NCBI RefSeq assembly: GCF_000377505.1
Contig: NZ_KB898192.1
Coordinates: 62,001-126,000 of the forward strand
DNA from: Paenibacillus massiliensis 2301065 = DSM 16942
GTDB taxonomy: Bacteria > Bacillota > Bacilli > Paenibacillales > Paenibacillaceae
DNA: 64,000 bases
Direction of reading: 5' to 3'
Shown: in pieces, positions 17,225 to 25,392 of the stretch
How positions within the stretch are numbered: position 1 is the first letter of the stretch
Layout: each line of letters begins with the position of its first letter
Position numbers and translations under genes: made by a program
Notes under the pieces: generated by a model
Databases searched by the model: none
Seen by the model: only the letters and a program-made list of their open reading frames with translations
What the model was told of the DNA's origin: nothing

Positions 17225-18118
17225 TCAGGCCACCTCTTTCTTTTGCAATCCTGCTAAGATCCCGCCCGATCGCACTTTAATATGCCTTCCTCCCGTCATC
17301 AGCTTCGGATCAAGCGCTTTCTGCAGAGAATCCGAAAGAAAGTTAACCGCTGACACGACAAGGATAATGGCTACGCCTGGAGCAACCATCAACTCAGGAC
17401 GAATGAACATAACTGCTCTAGCTTCATTCATCATCATGCCCCACTCCGCATGAGGAGCCTGAATACCTAGGCCTAGAAAGGACAGTCCTGATATTTGCAA
17501 TATCATGGATCCAAATGCGCTACTGGCAATCACAGCAATATCCGGCAATGCCACGGGTGCAATATGTCGAACCATAATACGAAAGTTGCCTGAACCCATG
17601 ACTTTAGCAAACTTAATATAATCGGCGTCGGCAAATTGCATGACTGAAGTTCGAATAACGCGTGCAAACCAAGCCCATTTCATCAGCACAAATGCCACTA
17701 AGATATTAGTTAGCCCGGCTCCCATCATGCCGATGATCGCAAGTGTCATGACATAGCCTGGGAACGAAAGCATGATATCACATACCCGCATCAATAAAGC
17801 ATCTGTTCTTCCCTTGAAGTAACCTGCGACAAATCCGATGATGATACCAATACTTGCTGAGGCGGCAAGGGCAGCGAGTACCCACAGCACGCTAGGACGT
17901 ATGCCATAGATCAGGCGCGAAAGAATGCACCGACCCAGATGATCGTTACCTAGCCAATACTGCCAAGATGCTCCAGCGAATCGCAGATCCATATTTACCT
18001 CGTTAGGCGCATGTGGAGCTATGAACGGTGCACATGCCCCTATAAGCAGCGTGGCTCCTATGAAAACAAGCGAGAGAGCCGCTAGCCTGTCCTTCATTAA
18101 TCGTACAAGCAGCTTCAT
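17225..18118 (-). CDS. cntC: Metallophore ABC importer, permease CntC-like
   Basis: 297-residue inner-membrane permease of the DppC/NikC class: N-terminal TM, the PHAPNEVNMDLRF and LGNDHLGRCILSRLIYG segments of the family, and the EAA loop region ADYIKFAKVMGSGNFRIMVRH followed by IAPVALPDI. Six hydrophobic segments are expected. It abuts cntB with no spacer. Together they form the channel through which the metal-metallophore complex passes. Confidence 0.88.
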   Translation of the reverse strand: MKLLVRLMKDRLAALSLVFIGATLLIGACAPFIAPHAPNEVNMDLRFAGASWQYWLGNDHLGRCILSRLIYGIRPSVLWVLAALAASASIGIIIGFVAGYFKGRTDALLMRVCDIMLSFPGYVMTLAIIGMMGAGLTNILVAFVLMKWAWFARVIRTSVMQFADADYIKFAKVMGSGNFRIMVRHIAPVALPDIAVIASSAFGSMILQISGLSFLGLGIQAPHAEWGMMMNEARAVMFIRPELMVAPGVAIILVVSAVNFLSDSLQKALDPKLMTGGRHIKVRSGGILAGLQKKEVA

Positions 18119-19051
18119 TTAGAACTCCCTCCTTAGCTGAGGATTCATTACGGCATTAATCAAGTCTGACACTGTATTGAACAGCACAAAAGCAACAGCA
18201 AGTATCAGCACATACGCTTGGATGATCGGAAAATCTCTACCAAGTATCGAATTGACAGTGAGCGTACCCAGACCAGGCCAGGCAAAAATATTCTCGACAA
18301 CAACAGTGCTGCCCAATATGACCGGAATCGCGAGACCAAACACGGACACCGCAACCTGTAATGAGTTCCGTAGCACTTGCAGGGTTATGCGGTACTCCGA
18401 CAATCCGTTGGCTCTACCATACAAAACGTAATCTTCATTGAGATTGCTGAGCATGGAACTCCGAATCGTGCGGAAGTAGATACCTGCGTAGCCGATGACG
18501 ATCACTGCAACTGGCAAAATAAAGCTGCTATAGGATTCCATTCCATTCGTAGGCAATAAGTCAAGCTTAACAGCAAAATACCATATCATGAGTGAGGCCA
18601 ACCAATAAGCTGGCATAGATGTAAGCAGGAAGGAGAGACCCCTCACTGAAAAATCCAGCCATTTACCTTCCCTTAAGGCACATGCCACACCAAGTCCAAG
18701 TGATAAGATAATAATGATGAGCGAAGATACGATGGTTAGCTGTAGCGTGTTAAATAATGCTGGGCCCAGCAACGACCACACTGGCTTGCCCGTTACGTAA
18801 GAGTTGCCGAAATCCAGTTGCAGACAATTTTGCAGCCAATCCCAATATTGCACTAGAAACGGACGATCCATTCCAAGTTCCGTTCTTGTCTTCGCAATCA
18901 GCTCTTCGGTTATTGTCGGCACGCCTTGTGCATGTAGAACGACCTCAACCGGATCCATTGGTGATAATTGATTAAGCAAGAACGTTAGAAATGAAATGAC
19001 CACAAGCAATGGAAATGCAACGGCTATGCGTTTAACGATATATTCAGCCAT
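18119..19051 (-). CDS. cntB: Metallophore ABC importer, permease CntB-like
   Basis: 310-residue permease of the DppB/NikB class, starting MAEYIVKRIAVAFPLLVVIS with the usual first helix. Family segments include LGMDRPFLVQYWDWLQNCLQ, then DFGNSY, and the EAA-loop region DYVLYGRANGLSEYRITLQ followed by VLRNSL. It lies 47 bp after the binding-protein gene and directly precedes cntC. The nickel/peptide family is clear; the metallophore assignment comes from the operon. Confidence 0.88.
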   Translation of the reverse strand: MAEYIVKRIAVAFPLLVVISFLTFLLNQLSPMDPVEVVLHAQGVPTITEELIAKTRTELGMDRPFLVQYWDWLQNCLQLDFGNSYVTGKPVWSLLGPALFNTLQLTIVSSLIIIILSLGLGVACALREGKWLDFSVRGLSFLLTSMPAYWLASLMIWYFAVKLDLLPTNGMESYSSFILPVAVIVIGYAGIYFRTIRSSMLSNLNEDYVLYGRANGLSEYRITLQVLRNSLQVAVSVFGLAIPVILGSTVVVENIFAWPGLGTLTVNSILGRDFPIIQAYVLILAVAFVLFNTVSDLINAVMNPQLRREF

Positions 19052-19098
19052 AATTCCTGATTTTCACCTCACATTCATGTATGCTCTACAGCTGCAGC

Positions 19099-20706
19099 TT
19101 ATTTAAAGCTGAATTTCTCAAAAGGAAGTTCAAATTGTGTTTGCTTGAAAGAAATCCCTTGCAACTCCGAAGGCGCAACTACCGTAACGCTCCCGTTGGT
19201 GAGCGGAATAAACACGGCTTCTTCATGGACAGTCGTAAGAATATCCTTATAGAGCTGTTTCCTTGTCTCCTCATCCGAAGAGATCATGACCTCATCAATT
19301 TGTCGATACAATTCCTCCGCCTGTGGAATACCACTCGTCGTATAGCGATAGGATGATTCCGCTGCAAATGCAGTAATCGTACTTTGCGGATCATAAGCGA
19401 GGCCCCAAGTCTGATTAAATAGAAGATCATACTCGCCCGTCGATCTCCGGTTTGCAATGGAAGTCGACTCTTCCCCGAACAGTTCCAGATTCATACCGAT
19501 TTTGAGTGCTTCACTCTGTAGCAGCTCCGACTGCGCCTTTTGCGAGGATGAGTTAATATCGTAATACAGCTTCATGGACAATGGCTTGCCGTCCTTCATT
19601 CTTAATTCTGCTCCACTCATATTCCCCCAGCCTGCCTCTGTCAAAAGCGCAGCAGCCTTATCGGGATCGTATTCTCTCTTTGGAAGCCCAATATCTGCAT
19701 AATTAACATTGGATGAGAACAATGTATCTGCGGGAGTTTCCGTGCCACTGAATATGGTGCGTGCGATCGTCTCGCGGTCAATAAGGTGCCATATGGCTTC
19801 CCGTACCGCTTTTTCATGGATTGGACTATCCTTATGACTACTGTTGGCCACAATCATTTTCGTGTTCATCGGCTCGCTACGAACGATTTGATAAGCTCCC
19901 GAATCGACAAGACGCTGCATCGCATCCACAGCAACGCTATCGGTACCTCGGTCATCCGTGAAGACAAAATTAACCTCGCCTTTCTGCAAAGCCAGTAATG
20001 TCGTCTCTCCTGCAGGTAGTACCTTGGCTGTAATCGTCTTCAGCTTTGGCGCTCCACCCCAGTATTCTTGATTCGCCGAGAAACGAGCAAATTGTTCCGT
20101 CACATGCTCAACAAGCTTATAGGGACCCGTACCGTGATATCCCGCTACGCCATCTTTTGTCTCTCCGTTAAGGAAATCCTTTGGTGAGAGAAAAACGTAT
20201 GGGCGTGTCATTGATAACTCAAGCAACGTCGGATAGTATCCTTCCTTCAAAGTTAGCTGAACAGTATGCTCATCAATGACAGCAACTTGATCCAGCTTGG
20301 TAGATAGCTTGACCCAAGCGTGCTTGTCTGCGTTCCGCTGGACGGCTTCAATGTTTTGCTTAACAGCTTCGGCATTAAAAGGCTCTCCATCATGGAACTT
20401 TACGCCTTGTCTCAAGTGAAAGGTGTATACTTTACCGTCATCTGATATTTCCCATGATTCAGCAAGTAAAGGCTTGATCCCATCTGCAGTATTCTCCACA
20501 AGCGATTCATACACCATTCCTTGTGCTGCCATCAAGCCAGGATACAAGTGCGGATTCATATCGTTAATATCTTTTGCGGTGGCAAAAGTCAGCTCAGCTG
20601 CCTTCTCCTCAATTCCCTCACTGTTCTTCCTACCCTCACCACATCCAACTAAAAACGCTATAAGCAGCATGGATGCTAACAGCATAGCCAATCTATTTCT
20701 CTTCAT
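19099..20706 (-). CDS. cntA: Metallophore-binding lipoprotein, CntA-like (SBP family 5)
   Basis: About 535 residues: lipoprotein signal with LVGCG (Cys22 from the ATG at 20706), then a family-5 solute-binding domain of the NikA/DppA type, including LAESWEISDDGKVYTFHLRQ followed by GVKFHDGEPFNAEAVK. It should capture the metal-bound metallophore outside the membrane and hand it to CntBC. The ATG at 20706 has AGGGGAGTG upstream; a longer frame beginning at 20787 would run through the promoter and the Zur boxes and is rejected. First gene of the import/export operon, transcribed away from cntK. Confidence 0.9.
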   Translation of the reverse strand: MKRNRLAMLLASMLLIAFLVGCGEGRKNSEGIEEKAAELTFATAKDINDMNPHLYPGLMAAQGMVYESLVENTADGIKPLLAESWEISDDGKVYTFHLRQGVKFHDGEPFNAEAVKQNIEAVQRNADKHAWVKLSTKLDQVAVIDEHTVQLTLKEGYYPTLLELSMTRPYVFLSPKDFLNGETKDGVAGYHGTGPYKLVEHVTEQFARFSANQEYWGGAPKLKTITAKVLPAGETTLLALQKGEVNFVFTDDRGTDSVAVDAMQRLVDSGAYQIVRSEPMNTKMIVANSSHKDSPIHEKAVREAIWHLIDRETIARTIFSGTETPADTLFSSNVNYADIGLPKREYDPDKAAALLTEAGWGNMSGAELRMKDGKPLSMKLYYDINSSSQKAQSELLQSEALKIGMNLELFGEESTSIANRRSTGEYDLLFNQTWGLAYDPQSTITAFAAESSYRYTTSGIPQAEELYRQIDEVMISSDEETRKQLYKDILTTVHEEAVFIPLTNGSVTVVAPSELQGISFKQTQFELPFEKFSFK

Positions 20707-20734
20707 TAAAATTGACACTCCCCTTTTATATAAA

Positions 20735-20749
20735 TAGTAATAATTACTA
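20735..20749. promoter_or_regulatory. Zur-like operator at cntA
   Basis: TAGTAATAATTACTA is a perfect palindrome close to the Bacillus Zur consensus TCGTAATnATTACGA (two symmetrical changes). It lies just downstream of the cntA -10 element, where bound repressor would block transcription. Confidence 0.75.
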
Positions 20750-20764
20750 TTAACCAACTCCTTG

Positions 20765-20794
20765 ATTGTAATAATAACTATTATCATTTGTCAA
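20765..20794 (-). promoter_or_regulatory. cntA promoter
   Basis: On the minus strand TTGACA (20794-20789) and TACAAT (20770-20765) are 18 bp apart, a good sigma-A promoter. A second, weaker Zur-like site (TTGTAATAATAACTA, 20766-20780) overlaps the spacer and -10. Confidence 0.7.
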
Positions 20795-20820
20795 TTCATT
20801 TTTGTTCGATTTTGAAATTT

Positions 20821-20922
20821 TAAGAACAACACTATCGACGTACTTTCACAGAAGACAGACCGCGTTTAGTAGGAGTTTTTCTTACGATAATCGAATTGTT
20901 CAGCTCCGCTGAAAACTTATAA
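20821..20922 (-). repeat. Dispersed intergenic repeat, copy A
   Basis: About 100 bp that, read on the minus strand, aligns without gaps over its first 84 bases (16 mismatches, roughly 81 percent identity) to 29361-29463 on the plus strand. It includes the shared palindromic core TTTTCAGCGGAGCTGA. It sits exactly between the two divergent cnt promoters. Confidence 0.8.
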
Positions 20923-20944
20923 ATTCTATTATCTTAAAAAACAG

Positions 20945-20973
20945 TTGACGATTTTCCAATATATTACTATGAT
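20945..20973 (+). promoter_or_regulatory. cntKLM promoter
   Basis: TTGACG (20945-20950), a 17-bp spacer and TATGAT (20968-20973) form a good sigma-A promoter, with the expected start near 20980 just before the Zur-like box. Confidence 0.75.
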
Positions 20974-20987
20974 ATTAGCGAACTTAA

Positions 20988-21002
20988 TAGTAAAAATTAC
21001 TA
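20988..21002. promoter_or_regulatory. Zur-like operator at cntK
   Basis: TAGTAAAAATTACTA matches TCGTAATnATTACGA at 12 of 15 positions and overlaps the start of the predicted transcript. Confidence 0.65.
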
Positions 21003-21050
21003 TTTGATTCAATGCGTGGTCGTTCCACACGATGTCGGGAGGTTCGCCGG

Positions 21051-21887
21051 ATGAAGTTGGAGATTGAATTTGTTAAATGCAACACCGCTGATAATATGAC
21101 AATTCTCGTCGTAAGTGAGTTGCCCCCAGTGCAGCTTGCTCCTATTGCCTCCCAATTAATGAGTTACGGTCACCTCTACGCCGAACAAGTAGGTTATGTT
21201 GAGGGCTCTGCACATCATGGCTGTGCCGCCAAGCTTCAGATGGCAGGAGGTGAATTTTGTGGAAATGCTTGCTTGGCCTTAGGAGCACAGCTGGCATCAG
21301 CGAGAATGTTGCTTCCAGGTGAAAGAGTAGAGGTCATGCTGGAGACTTCGGGCTCATTACGGCCAGTTACATGTCAGGTAGAAAAACTATCCAGCGGATA
21401 CCAGTGCGAGGCAAGCACACCTATTCCCAAAATAGTAGAGTGCTCCTCCTTCGCTTTTGAAGGTCTCCATCTTGAAGCTGGTATCGTTCGATATGCTGAT
21501 TCCTTCCACCTCTTGATCGACCTTGAGCAATTCGAATTAGATGCTCCAGCTGCCGAACGTTTGGCAAGGCTTGCAGGTATCGTTACAGGGGCAGATTTAG
21601 TAGGCGTTATGCTGTATCGTCCTTCAACGCATGAGCTAAAACCACTCATTTTTGTCCCTGCCCTTGATAGTCTTATCTGGGAGCAAGGCTGTGGCTCAGG
21701 TACAGCATCACTTGGATGTTACCTAGCGTGGAGCACACGTAAATCCATTGATATCCCAGTGCTTCAGCCTGGCGGCATCATTCATACGAACGTATGCTGG
21801 CATGAGAAAAGCATCAAAAGTGTCCACATTAAAAGCAAGGTCGACATTGTTGCCCAAGGTAAAACCTACGTCAATATCGCTAATTAA
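21051..21887 (+). CDS. cntK: Histidine racemase, CntK-like (DapF fold)
   Basis: 278 residues from the ATG at 21051, which has CGGGAGG upstream. The fold is that of diaminopimelate epimerase, with the two catalytic cysteines in GGEFCGNAC (Cys70) and WEQGCGSGTAS (Cys214). In the staphylopine pathway CntK converts L- to D-histidine, the first building block. It is assigned as CntK rather than DapF because it starts a cntL-cntM operon opposite cntABCDFE and because the protein is strongly diverged from lysine-pathway DapF. A CntK-containing locus predicts a D-histidine-based metallophore. Confidence 0.88.
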   Translation: MKLEIEFVKCNTADNMTILVVSELPPVQLAPIASQLMSYGHLYAEQVGYVEGSAHHGCAAKLQMAGGEFCGNACLALGAQLASARMLLPGERVEVMLETSGSLRPVTCQVEKLSSGYQCEASTPIPKIVECSSFAFEGLHLEAGIVRYADSFHLLIDLEQFELDAPAAERLARLAGIVTGADLVGVMLYRPSTHELKPLIFVPALDSLIWEQGCGSGTASLGCYLAWSTRKSIDIPVLQPGGIIHTNVCWHEKSIKSVHIKSKVDIVAQGKTYVNIAN

Positions 21888-21917
21888 CATTCATTTCTGA
21901 GGAGGTAATGGATTGTA

Positions 21918-22736
21918 ATGGATCAAATCTTCCGTCCACTTATTCAATTCCGGGATCAATTTGAGCTGGCTGCTGCGAAATATGACGGGACCCTAAGACA
22001 CAGTCTGGAGCTTCAACAGACCATTGATGACTATTCCGCCTTTATTATTGATGAATCTAACCAACGACTTTGGAGAGAGCTCGGAGAGCAAAATAGAACT
22101 GAGCTTCGAGAGATCGTAAACCAATTACGAGATACATCAGCTCGCTGCGTAGCCATCATGGAGAAATATCGAGCCCTTAAGCTACTTCATGACGCTGATG
22201 ACAGGAACGACTACTTTCATCATATCGAGAGCTCTATCAAAAATGAGTTTGGCTGCTTTGATGTATCTGCCGATTCCAGAGTGTTGCTGGTTGGATCAGG
22301 CTCCTTTCCGATGACGCCACTACTGATAGCCAAACAAATAGGAGCTGAAGTTATTGGAATCGACCTAGATGCTGAAGCAGTTGATTTAGGCAGGAAGGTC
22401 ATTGAGCGGCTGGGGCCCGGCCTACGAATTCGACTAGAGCATCTGTCATTGGAAAGCTTGGAGGATATCCATATGGTTACACACATCATTTTCAGTTCAA
22501 CCGTATCCGTCAAATATGCCTTACTTGATTGGCTGCATGATGTCACTTCTCCTCATGTTGTCGTAGCCATGAGGTATGGAGACGATCTGAAAAGCCTCTT
22601 TAACTATCCCATGGAAGAAACAGATTCACAGAAATGGAAGCTCGCCGATAAGGTGGCTCAGCCTGGGCGCATATTCGACGTGGCTCTATATACTAAGATA
22701 GTGACATTGAATCCCGTTGGAGGTGCACGTTCATGA
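21918..22736 (+). CDS. cntL: D-histidine aminobutyrate transferase, CntL-like (nicotianamine synthase family)
   Basis: 272 residues, the same length as known bacterial CntL. It should transfer the aminobutyrate moiety of S-adenosylmethionine to the amino group of D-histidine. A helical N-terminal domain of about 110 residues precedes a Rossmann-like SAM-binding domain with VLLVGSGSFPMTPLLIA (residues 122-138) and IGIDLD (about 146-151). AGGAGGT lies upstream of the ATG. It follows cntK by 30 bp and overlaps cntM by four bases (ATGA), so the three biosynthetic enzymes are translationally linked. Confidence 0.92.
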   Translation: MDQIFRPLIQFRDQFELAAAKYDGTLRHSLELQQTIDDYSAFIIDESNQRLWRELGEQNRTELREIVNQLRDTSARCVAIMEKYRALKLLHDADDRNDYFHHIESSIKNEFGCFDVSADSRVLLVGSGSFPMTPLLIAKQIGAEVIGIDLDAEAVDLGRKVIERLGPGLRIRLEHLSLESLEDIHMVTHIIFSSTVSVKYALLDWLHDVTSPHVVVAMRYGDDLKSLFNYPMEETDSQKWKLADKVAQPGRIFDVALYTKIVTLNPVGGARS

Positions 22737-24031
22737 ATCTCTTTGGTAATGTCCTTGTGGCAGGAACAGGGCCTGCAGCCATACAACTAGCCATATTATT
22801 CAAGCGCTGGTGCAAGAGCCATGTTGGTATTGCGGGGAGACACTCTGTTCGTTCCGCCCCTCTATTCGAAGCGTTGCGAGAAAGTAATGGACAACTTGTC
22901 GTCGAAGTAAGTAGTGTCAAGCTGGAAGCACTCACTGGTAAAGATCAGGTGGATGAATTTTTTTACGGATACAAAAATGTGAAAGGTCCCTGGGATACGT
23001 TGCTGTTGACTGTGACCGCGGATGCCTATATACCGGTGCTAGCACAGCTCCAGCCCGAGCTTCTGGATAACTTGCGTTGTGTGGTGCTTCTGTCCCCGAC
23101 ATTTGGGTCCAATGCACTTATCCGTCAGTATCTGAAGGAGCAACGCTGTAACGCTGAGGTCGTCAGTTTTTCCACTTACATTGGAGATACGCGTCTCATG
23201 GCAGACAAGCCTCCTGGGCATGTGCTGACCACAGCAGTCAAGCGTAGGGTCTATGCAGGGTCCTCTACGCAGGCCTCCCAATTCGTAAAAGCATTCCTGA
23301 ATCTATACGCCCAAGCAGGTATCGAGCTGATCGGAGCGAATTCAGCACTTGAAGCGGAGGCACACAACATCTCCTTGTACGTTCACTGTCCATTATTTAT
23401 GAACCCTTTTTCTCTTGATACTATTTTCAACCCATCTGATACTTCAAAATACGTATACAAGCTATTCCCGGAAGGGCCCATCACACCGACTCTCATCCAT
23501 GAGATGCTTCTCCAATGGAAAGAAATTTCAGTTCTTTCCCAGAAACTAAATCTGAAAGAAATCAATCTGCTGCGTTTTATGGTTGACGATAACTATCCGG
23601 TCCGACCAGAAAGCCTCTCACGACAGGAGATTGATCAATTTGCGGAGCTTGATTCCATCCATCAGCAATACTTGCTTTACGTCCGCTATGCATCGCTACT
23701 TATCGATCCATACTCAGAGCCCGACCAACACGGTAAATACTTCGATTTCTCGGCCGTTCCCATTCGGCCTGTCTTTGTAAACCACGATGGCGCCTGGGAT
23801 ATTCCACGCATGCCAAAGGAAGACTATTATCGAATTAAAATCATTCAAGGTATCGCCCGAGGCGCTAACGTGCCATGTCCAACTGTCGATACATTCATTG
23901 AGCGCTATGAGCAATATCTAGTGAAATCTAGTCGATTACTGAAGGAATATCCGCTATCTGACGACTTCATACCGAAGTCTTTCGAAGAAGATATAAAGAG
24001 AATTTGCATGGAGTTGCCACTATCGAATTAG
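22733..24031 (+). CDS. cntM: Opine metallophore dehydrogenase, CntM-like
   Basis: 432 residues. It condenses the amino intermediate made by CntL with a 2-oxo acid and reduces it with NAD(P)H. The N-terminal Rossmann site is VLVAGTGPAAIQLA (residues 7-20); LLSPTFGSNALI (119-130) and SLYVHCPLFMNPFSL (catalytic-type His218) are strongly conserved. The segment SFSTYIGDT carries Asp152, which lines up with Asp150 of S. aureus CntM, the residue reported to favour pyruvate; 2-oxoglutarate-using enzymes have Ala there. The expected product is therefore staphylopine. A stable hairpin follows the gene. Confidence 0.92.
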   Translation: MNLFGNVLVAGTGPAAIQLAILFKRWCKSHVGIAGRHSVRSAPLFEALRESNGQLVVEVSSVKLEALTGKDQVDEFFYGYKNVKGPWDTLLLTVTADAYIPVLAQLQPELLDNLRCVVLLSPTFGSNALIRQYLKEQRCNAEVVSFSTYIGDTRLMADKPPGHVLTTAVKRRVYAGSSTQASQFVKAFLNLYAQAGIELIGANSALEAEAHNISLYVHCPLFMNPFSLDTIFNPSDTSKYVYKLFPEGPITPTLIHEMLLQWKEISVLSQKLNLKEINLLRFMVDDNYPVRPESLSRQEIDQFAELDSIHQQYLLYVRYASLLIDPYSEPDQHGKYFDFSAVPIRPVFVNHDGAWDIPRMPKEDYYRIKIIQGIARGANVPCPTVDTFIERYEQYLVKSSRLLKEYPLSDDFIPKSFEEDIKRICMELPLSN

Positions 24032-24064
24032 AATAAGGCTTGAGTGTAGAGGGATTGGTGTAAT

Positions 24065-24108
24065 GCGAATAGCCAGGGAATGAGTAGCTCATCTCCCTGG
24101 CTATTCGC
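24065..24108. terminator. Terminator-like hairpin after cntM
   Basis: GCGAATAGCCAGGGA pairs perfectly with TCCCTGGCTATTCGC (15 bp). The downstream T-tract is weak (TGCATTTTCC). Confidence 0.7.
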
Positions 24109-24260
24109 TATGCATTTTCCATTTATAAAAAGTAACTCCATTAAGAACAGTCTACTGTTCGCTCCTGTTCAAGCAGCGTATACGCCTCAGCACAATACTG
24201 CAAGAGAAGACAGAAAGATCGATTATGCCCGATAAAAAAGGAAGACAAGTCATACCGATG

Positions 24261-24632
24261 TCATGAGGGCTCGAACGTTACTAGTAGTCGATGCCTCATT
24301 CGCCTCATGGCAAATTGCACGAAATCATCGCTTTTCTCTGATGCTAACAGCGTTATGTACGCATACAGTGAATGGTCTTCTGGTTCATCGAGTGGGCTAA
24401 CTCCTGCGCAAGAGAATTCGGTGTGAATATGCAACTTCTTGAGCGAGACGAGTGTGAGAAACATCTCCGTATCAACTTCCATATTTCCGAGTAATACGGT
24501 TTGCTTAGCCCGCCTTCTAGGCCTGGTAGATTCTAACCAGCTCGTAAGCTCCCTCTCTCTCCTGTGCCATAATCTTTCGGAATGGAGGCTAAGCACCTTC
24601 TCCTCTTCGTTCTTATTTATCAAGTATGTCAA
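24261..24632 (-). CDS. Conserved-looking hypothetical protein
   Basis: About 123 residues from a TTG at 24632, which has AGAGGAGGA at a good distance; that site lies within the last codons of the preceding DUF3024 gene, so the two are coupled. The N-terminal half is basic (RRERELTSWLESTRPRRRAK). The second half has a striking motif: HTEFSCAGVS, then PLDEPEDHSLYAYITLL. I do not recognise the family with certainty and assign no function. Its place is between the metallophore genes and the zinc-free ribosomal protein operon, in the same direction as the latter. Confidence 0.6.
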   Translation of the reverse strand: MTYLINKNEEEKVLSLHSERLWHRRERELTSWLESTRPRRRAKQTVLLGNMEVDTEMFLTLVSLKKLHIHTEFSCAGVSPLDEPEDHSLYAYITLLASEKSDDFVQFAMRRMRHRLLVTFEPS

Positions 24633-24637
24633 CAGGC

Positions 24638-24982
24638 TCAGTCCTCCTCTACCCAAAAGATCCCCTCACGATCAAGTTCAACCTTCTCCAACTGCTGCTC
24701 AAAATCAGGATCAGGCCTAATAGATCTGAACACTTCCCAGTCATGGTTCGCAGTTTTTATGTACACGGTCCATTTTTTTAATTCCATACGAAACTGTACG
24801 ATAGCTGATCTGATCCATTCTCGCCCGTTAGAATACGATCGTTCCTCAAATAAAGTTAGTTTTCCCTCATCCCACTCATACTTTAATCGTACAGAGGAAC
24901 GAACCTCTGGAGGAACTTTAACTTCAATGTAGCCATCTAAAATCGCTTCAATTCTTCGGGCCGTAAATAGATCCACGACCAT
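24638..24982 (-). CDS. DUF3024-like hypothetical protein
   Basis: About 114 residues, rich in charged and aromatic residues, with a pattern I associate with the DUF3024 family: RIEAILDGYIEVKVPPEVRS, VRLKYEWDEGKLTLFEER, and KKWTVYIKTANHDWE. No function is known. The start could be the ATG at 24982 or the GTG at 24976, the latter spaced better from GAGGTG. It lies about 100 bp after rpsN in the same direction, with a 14-bp inverted repeat between them that may be an operator or hairpin. It is followed closely by another hypothetical gene. Confidence 0.6.
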   Translation of the reverse strand: MVVDLFTARRIEAILDGYIEVKVPPEVRSSVRLKYEWDEGKLTLFEERSYSNGREWIRSAIVQFRMELKKWTVYIKTANHDWEVFRSIRPDPDFEQQLEKVELDREGIFWVEED

Positions 24983-25021
24983 CACCTCATATTAAGCAAT
25001 TTTTCCACTTGCGCATCAACG

Positions 25022-25064
25022 TTCATTCCCAAATAGTTCTATCATAGCGTTATTTGGGAATGAA
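25022..25064. promoter_or_regulatory. Inverted repeat between rpsN and the DUF3024 gene
   Basis: TTCATTCCCAAATA (25022-25035) and TATTTGGGAATGAA (25051-25064) are perfect 14-bp arms around 15 bases. No T-tract follows on the minus strand. TATGAT, a possible -10 for the DUF3024 gene, lies between the arms. Confidence 0.5.
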
Positions 25065-25085
25065 GGTAGCACTAGTGGGGAGCCT

Positions 25086-25355
25086 TTACCAACTCGACTT
25101 CTTCACGCCGGGAATTTGTCCTTGGTGAGCCAGCCTGCGAAATACAATACGCGACACCTTGAATTTGCTAATATACCCTCTTGGTCGCCCCGTTACCGAG
25201 CAACGATTGTGTTGACGGGTTGGTGACGAGTCGCGTGGCAGTTTTTGTAAAGCTGTAAAGTCTCCCTTTGCCTTCAATTCTTTGCGTTTTTCGGCATACT
25301 TTTGAACCAGAGCTTGTCGTTTCTGCTCTTTAACAATCTTCGATTTCTTAGCCAT
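25086..25355 (-). CDS. rpsN: Ribosomal protein S14, zinc-independent (C-minus) paralogue
   Basis: 89 residues. It has the long S14 form ending [11 protein letters not shown], and the region that carries two CxxC pairs in the zinc-binding 61-residue form reads [13 protein letters not shown], with no zinc site. In Bacillus the equivalent protein (YhzA) is made only when zinc is scarce and replaces the zinc-containing S14 in new ribosomes. AAAGGAGGA lies upstream of the ATG. It follows rpmG by 37 bp, so the Zur-like box ahead of rpmG should control both. Confidence 0.93.
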   Translation of the reverse strand: MAKKSKIVKEQKRQALVQKYAEKRKELKAKGDFTALQKLPRDSSPTRQHNRCSVTGRPRGYISKFKVSRIVFRRLAHQGQIPGVKKSSW

Positions 25356-25392
25356 TTTTATTCCTCCTTTATAACTGATCTAATCTCATTCA

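Noticed and set aside
20707..20787. N-terminal extension of cntA
   Set aside because: It would cover the promoter and Zur-like boxes; the ATG at 20706 gives a proper lipoprotein signal.
21051..21887. Assigning the first gene of cntKLM as lysine-pathway dapF
   Set aside because: Both catalytic cysteines fit either, but operon context with cntL and cntM and the diverged motifs favour histidine racemase.
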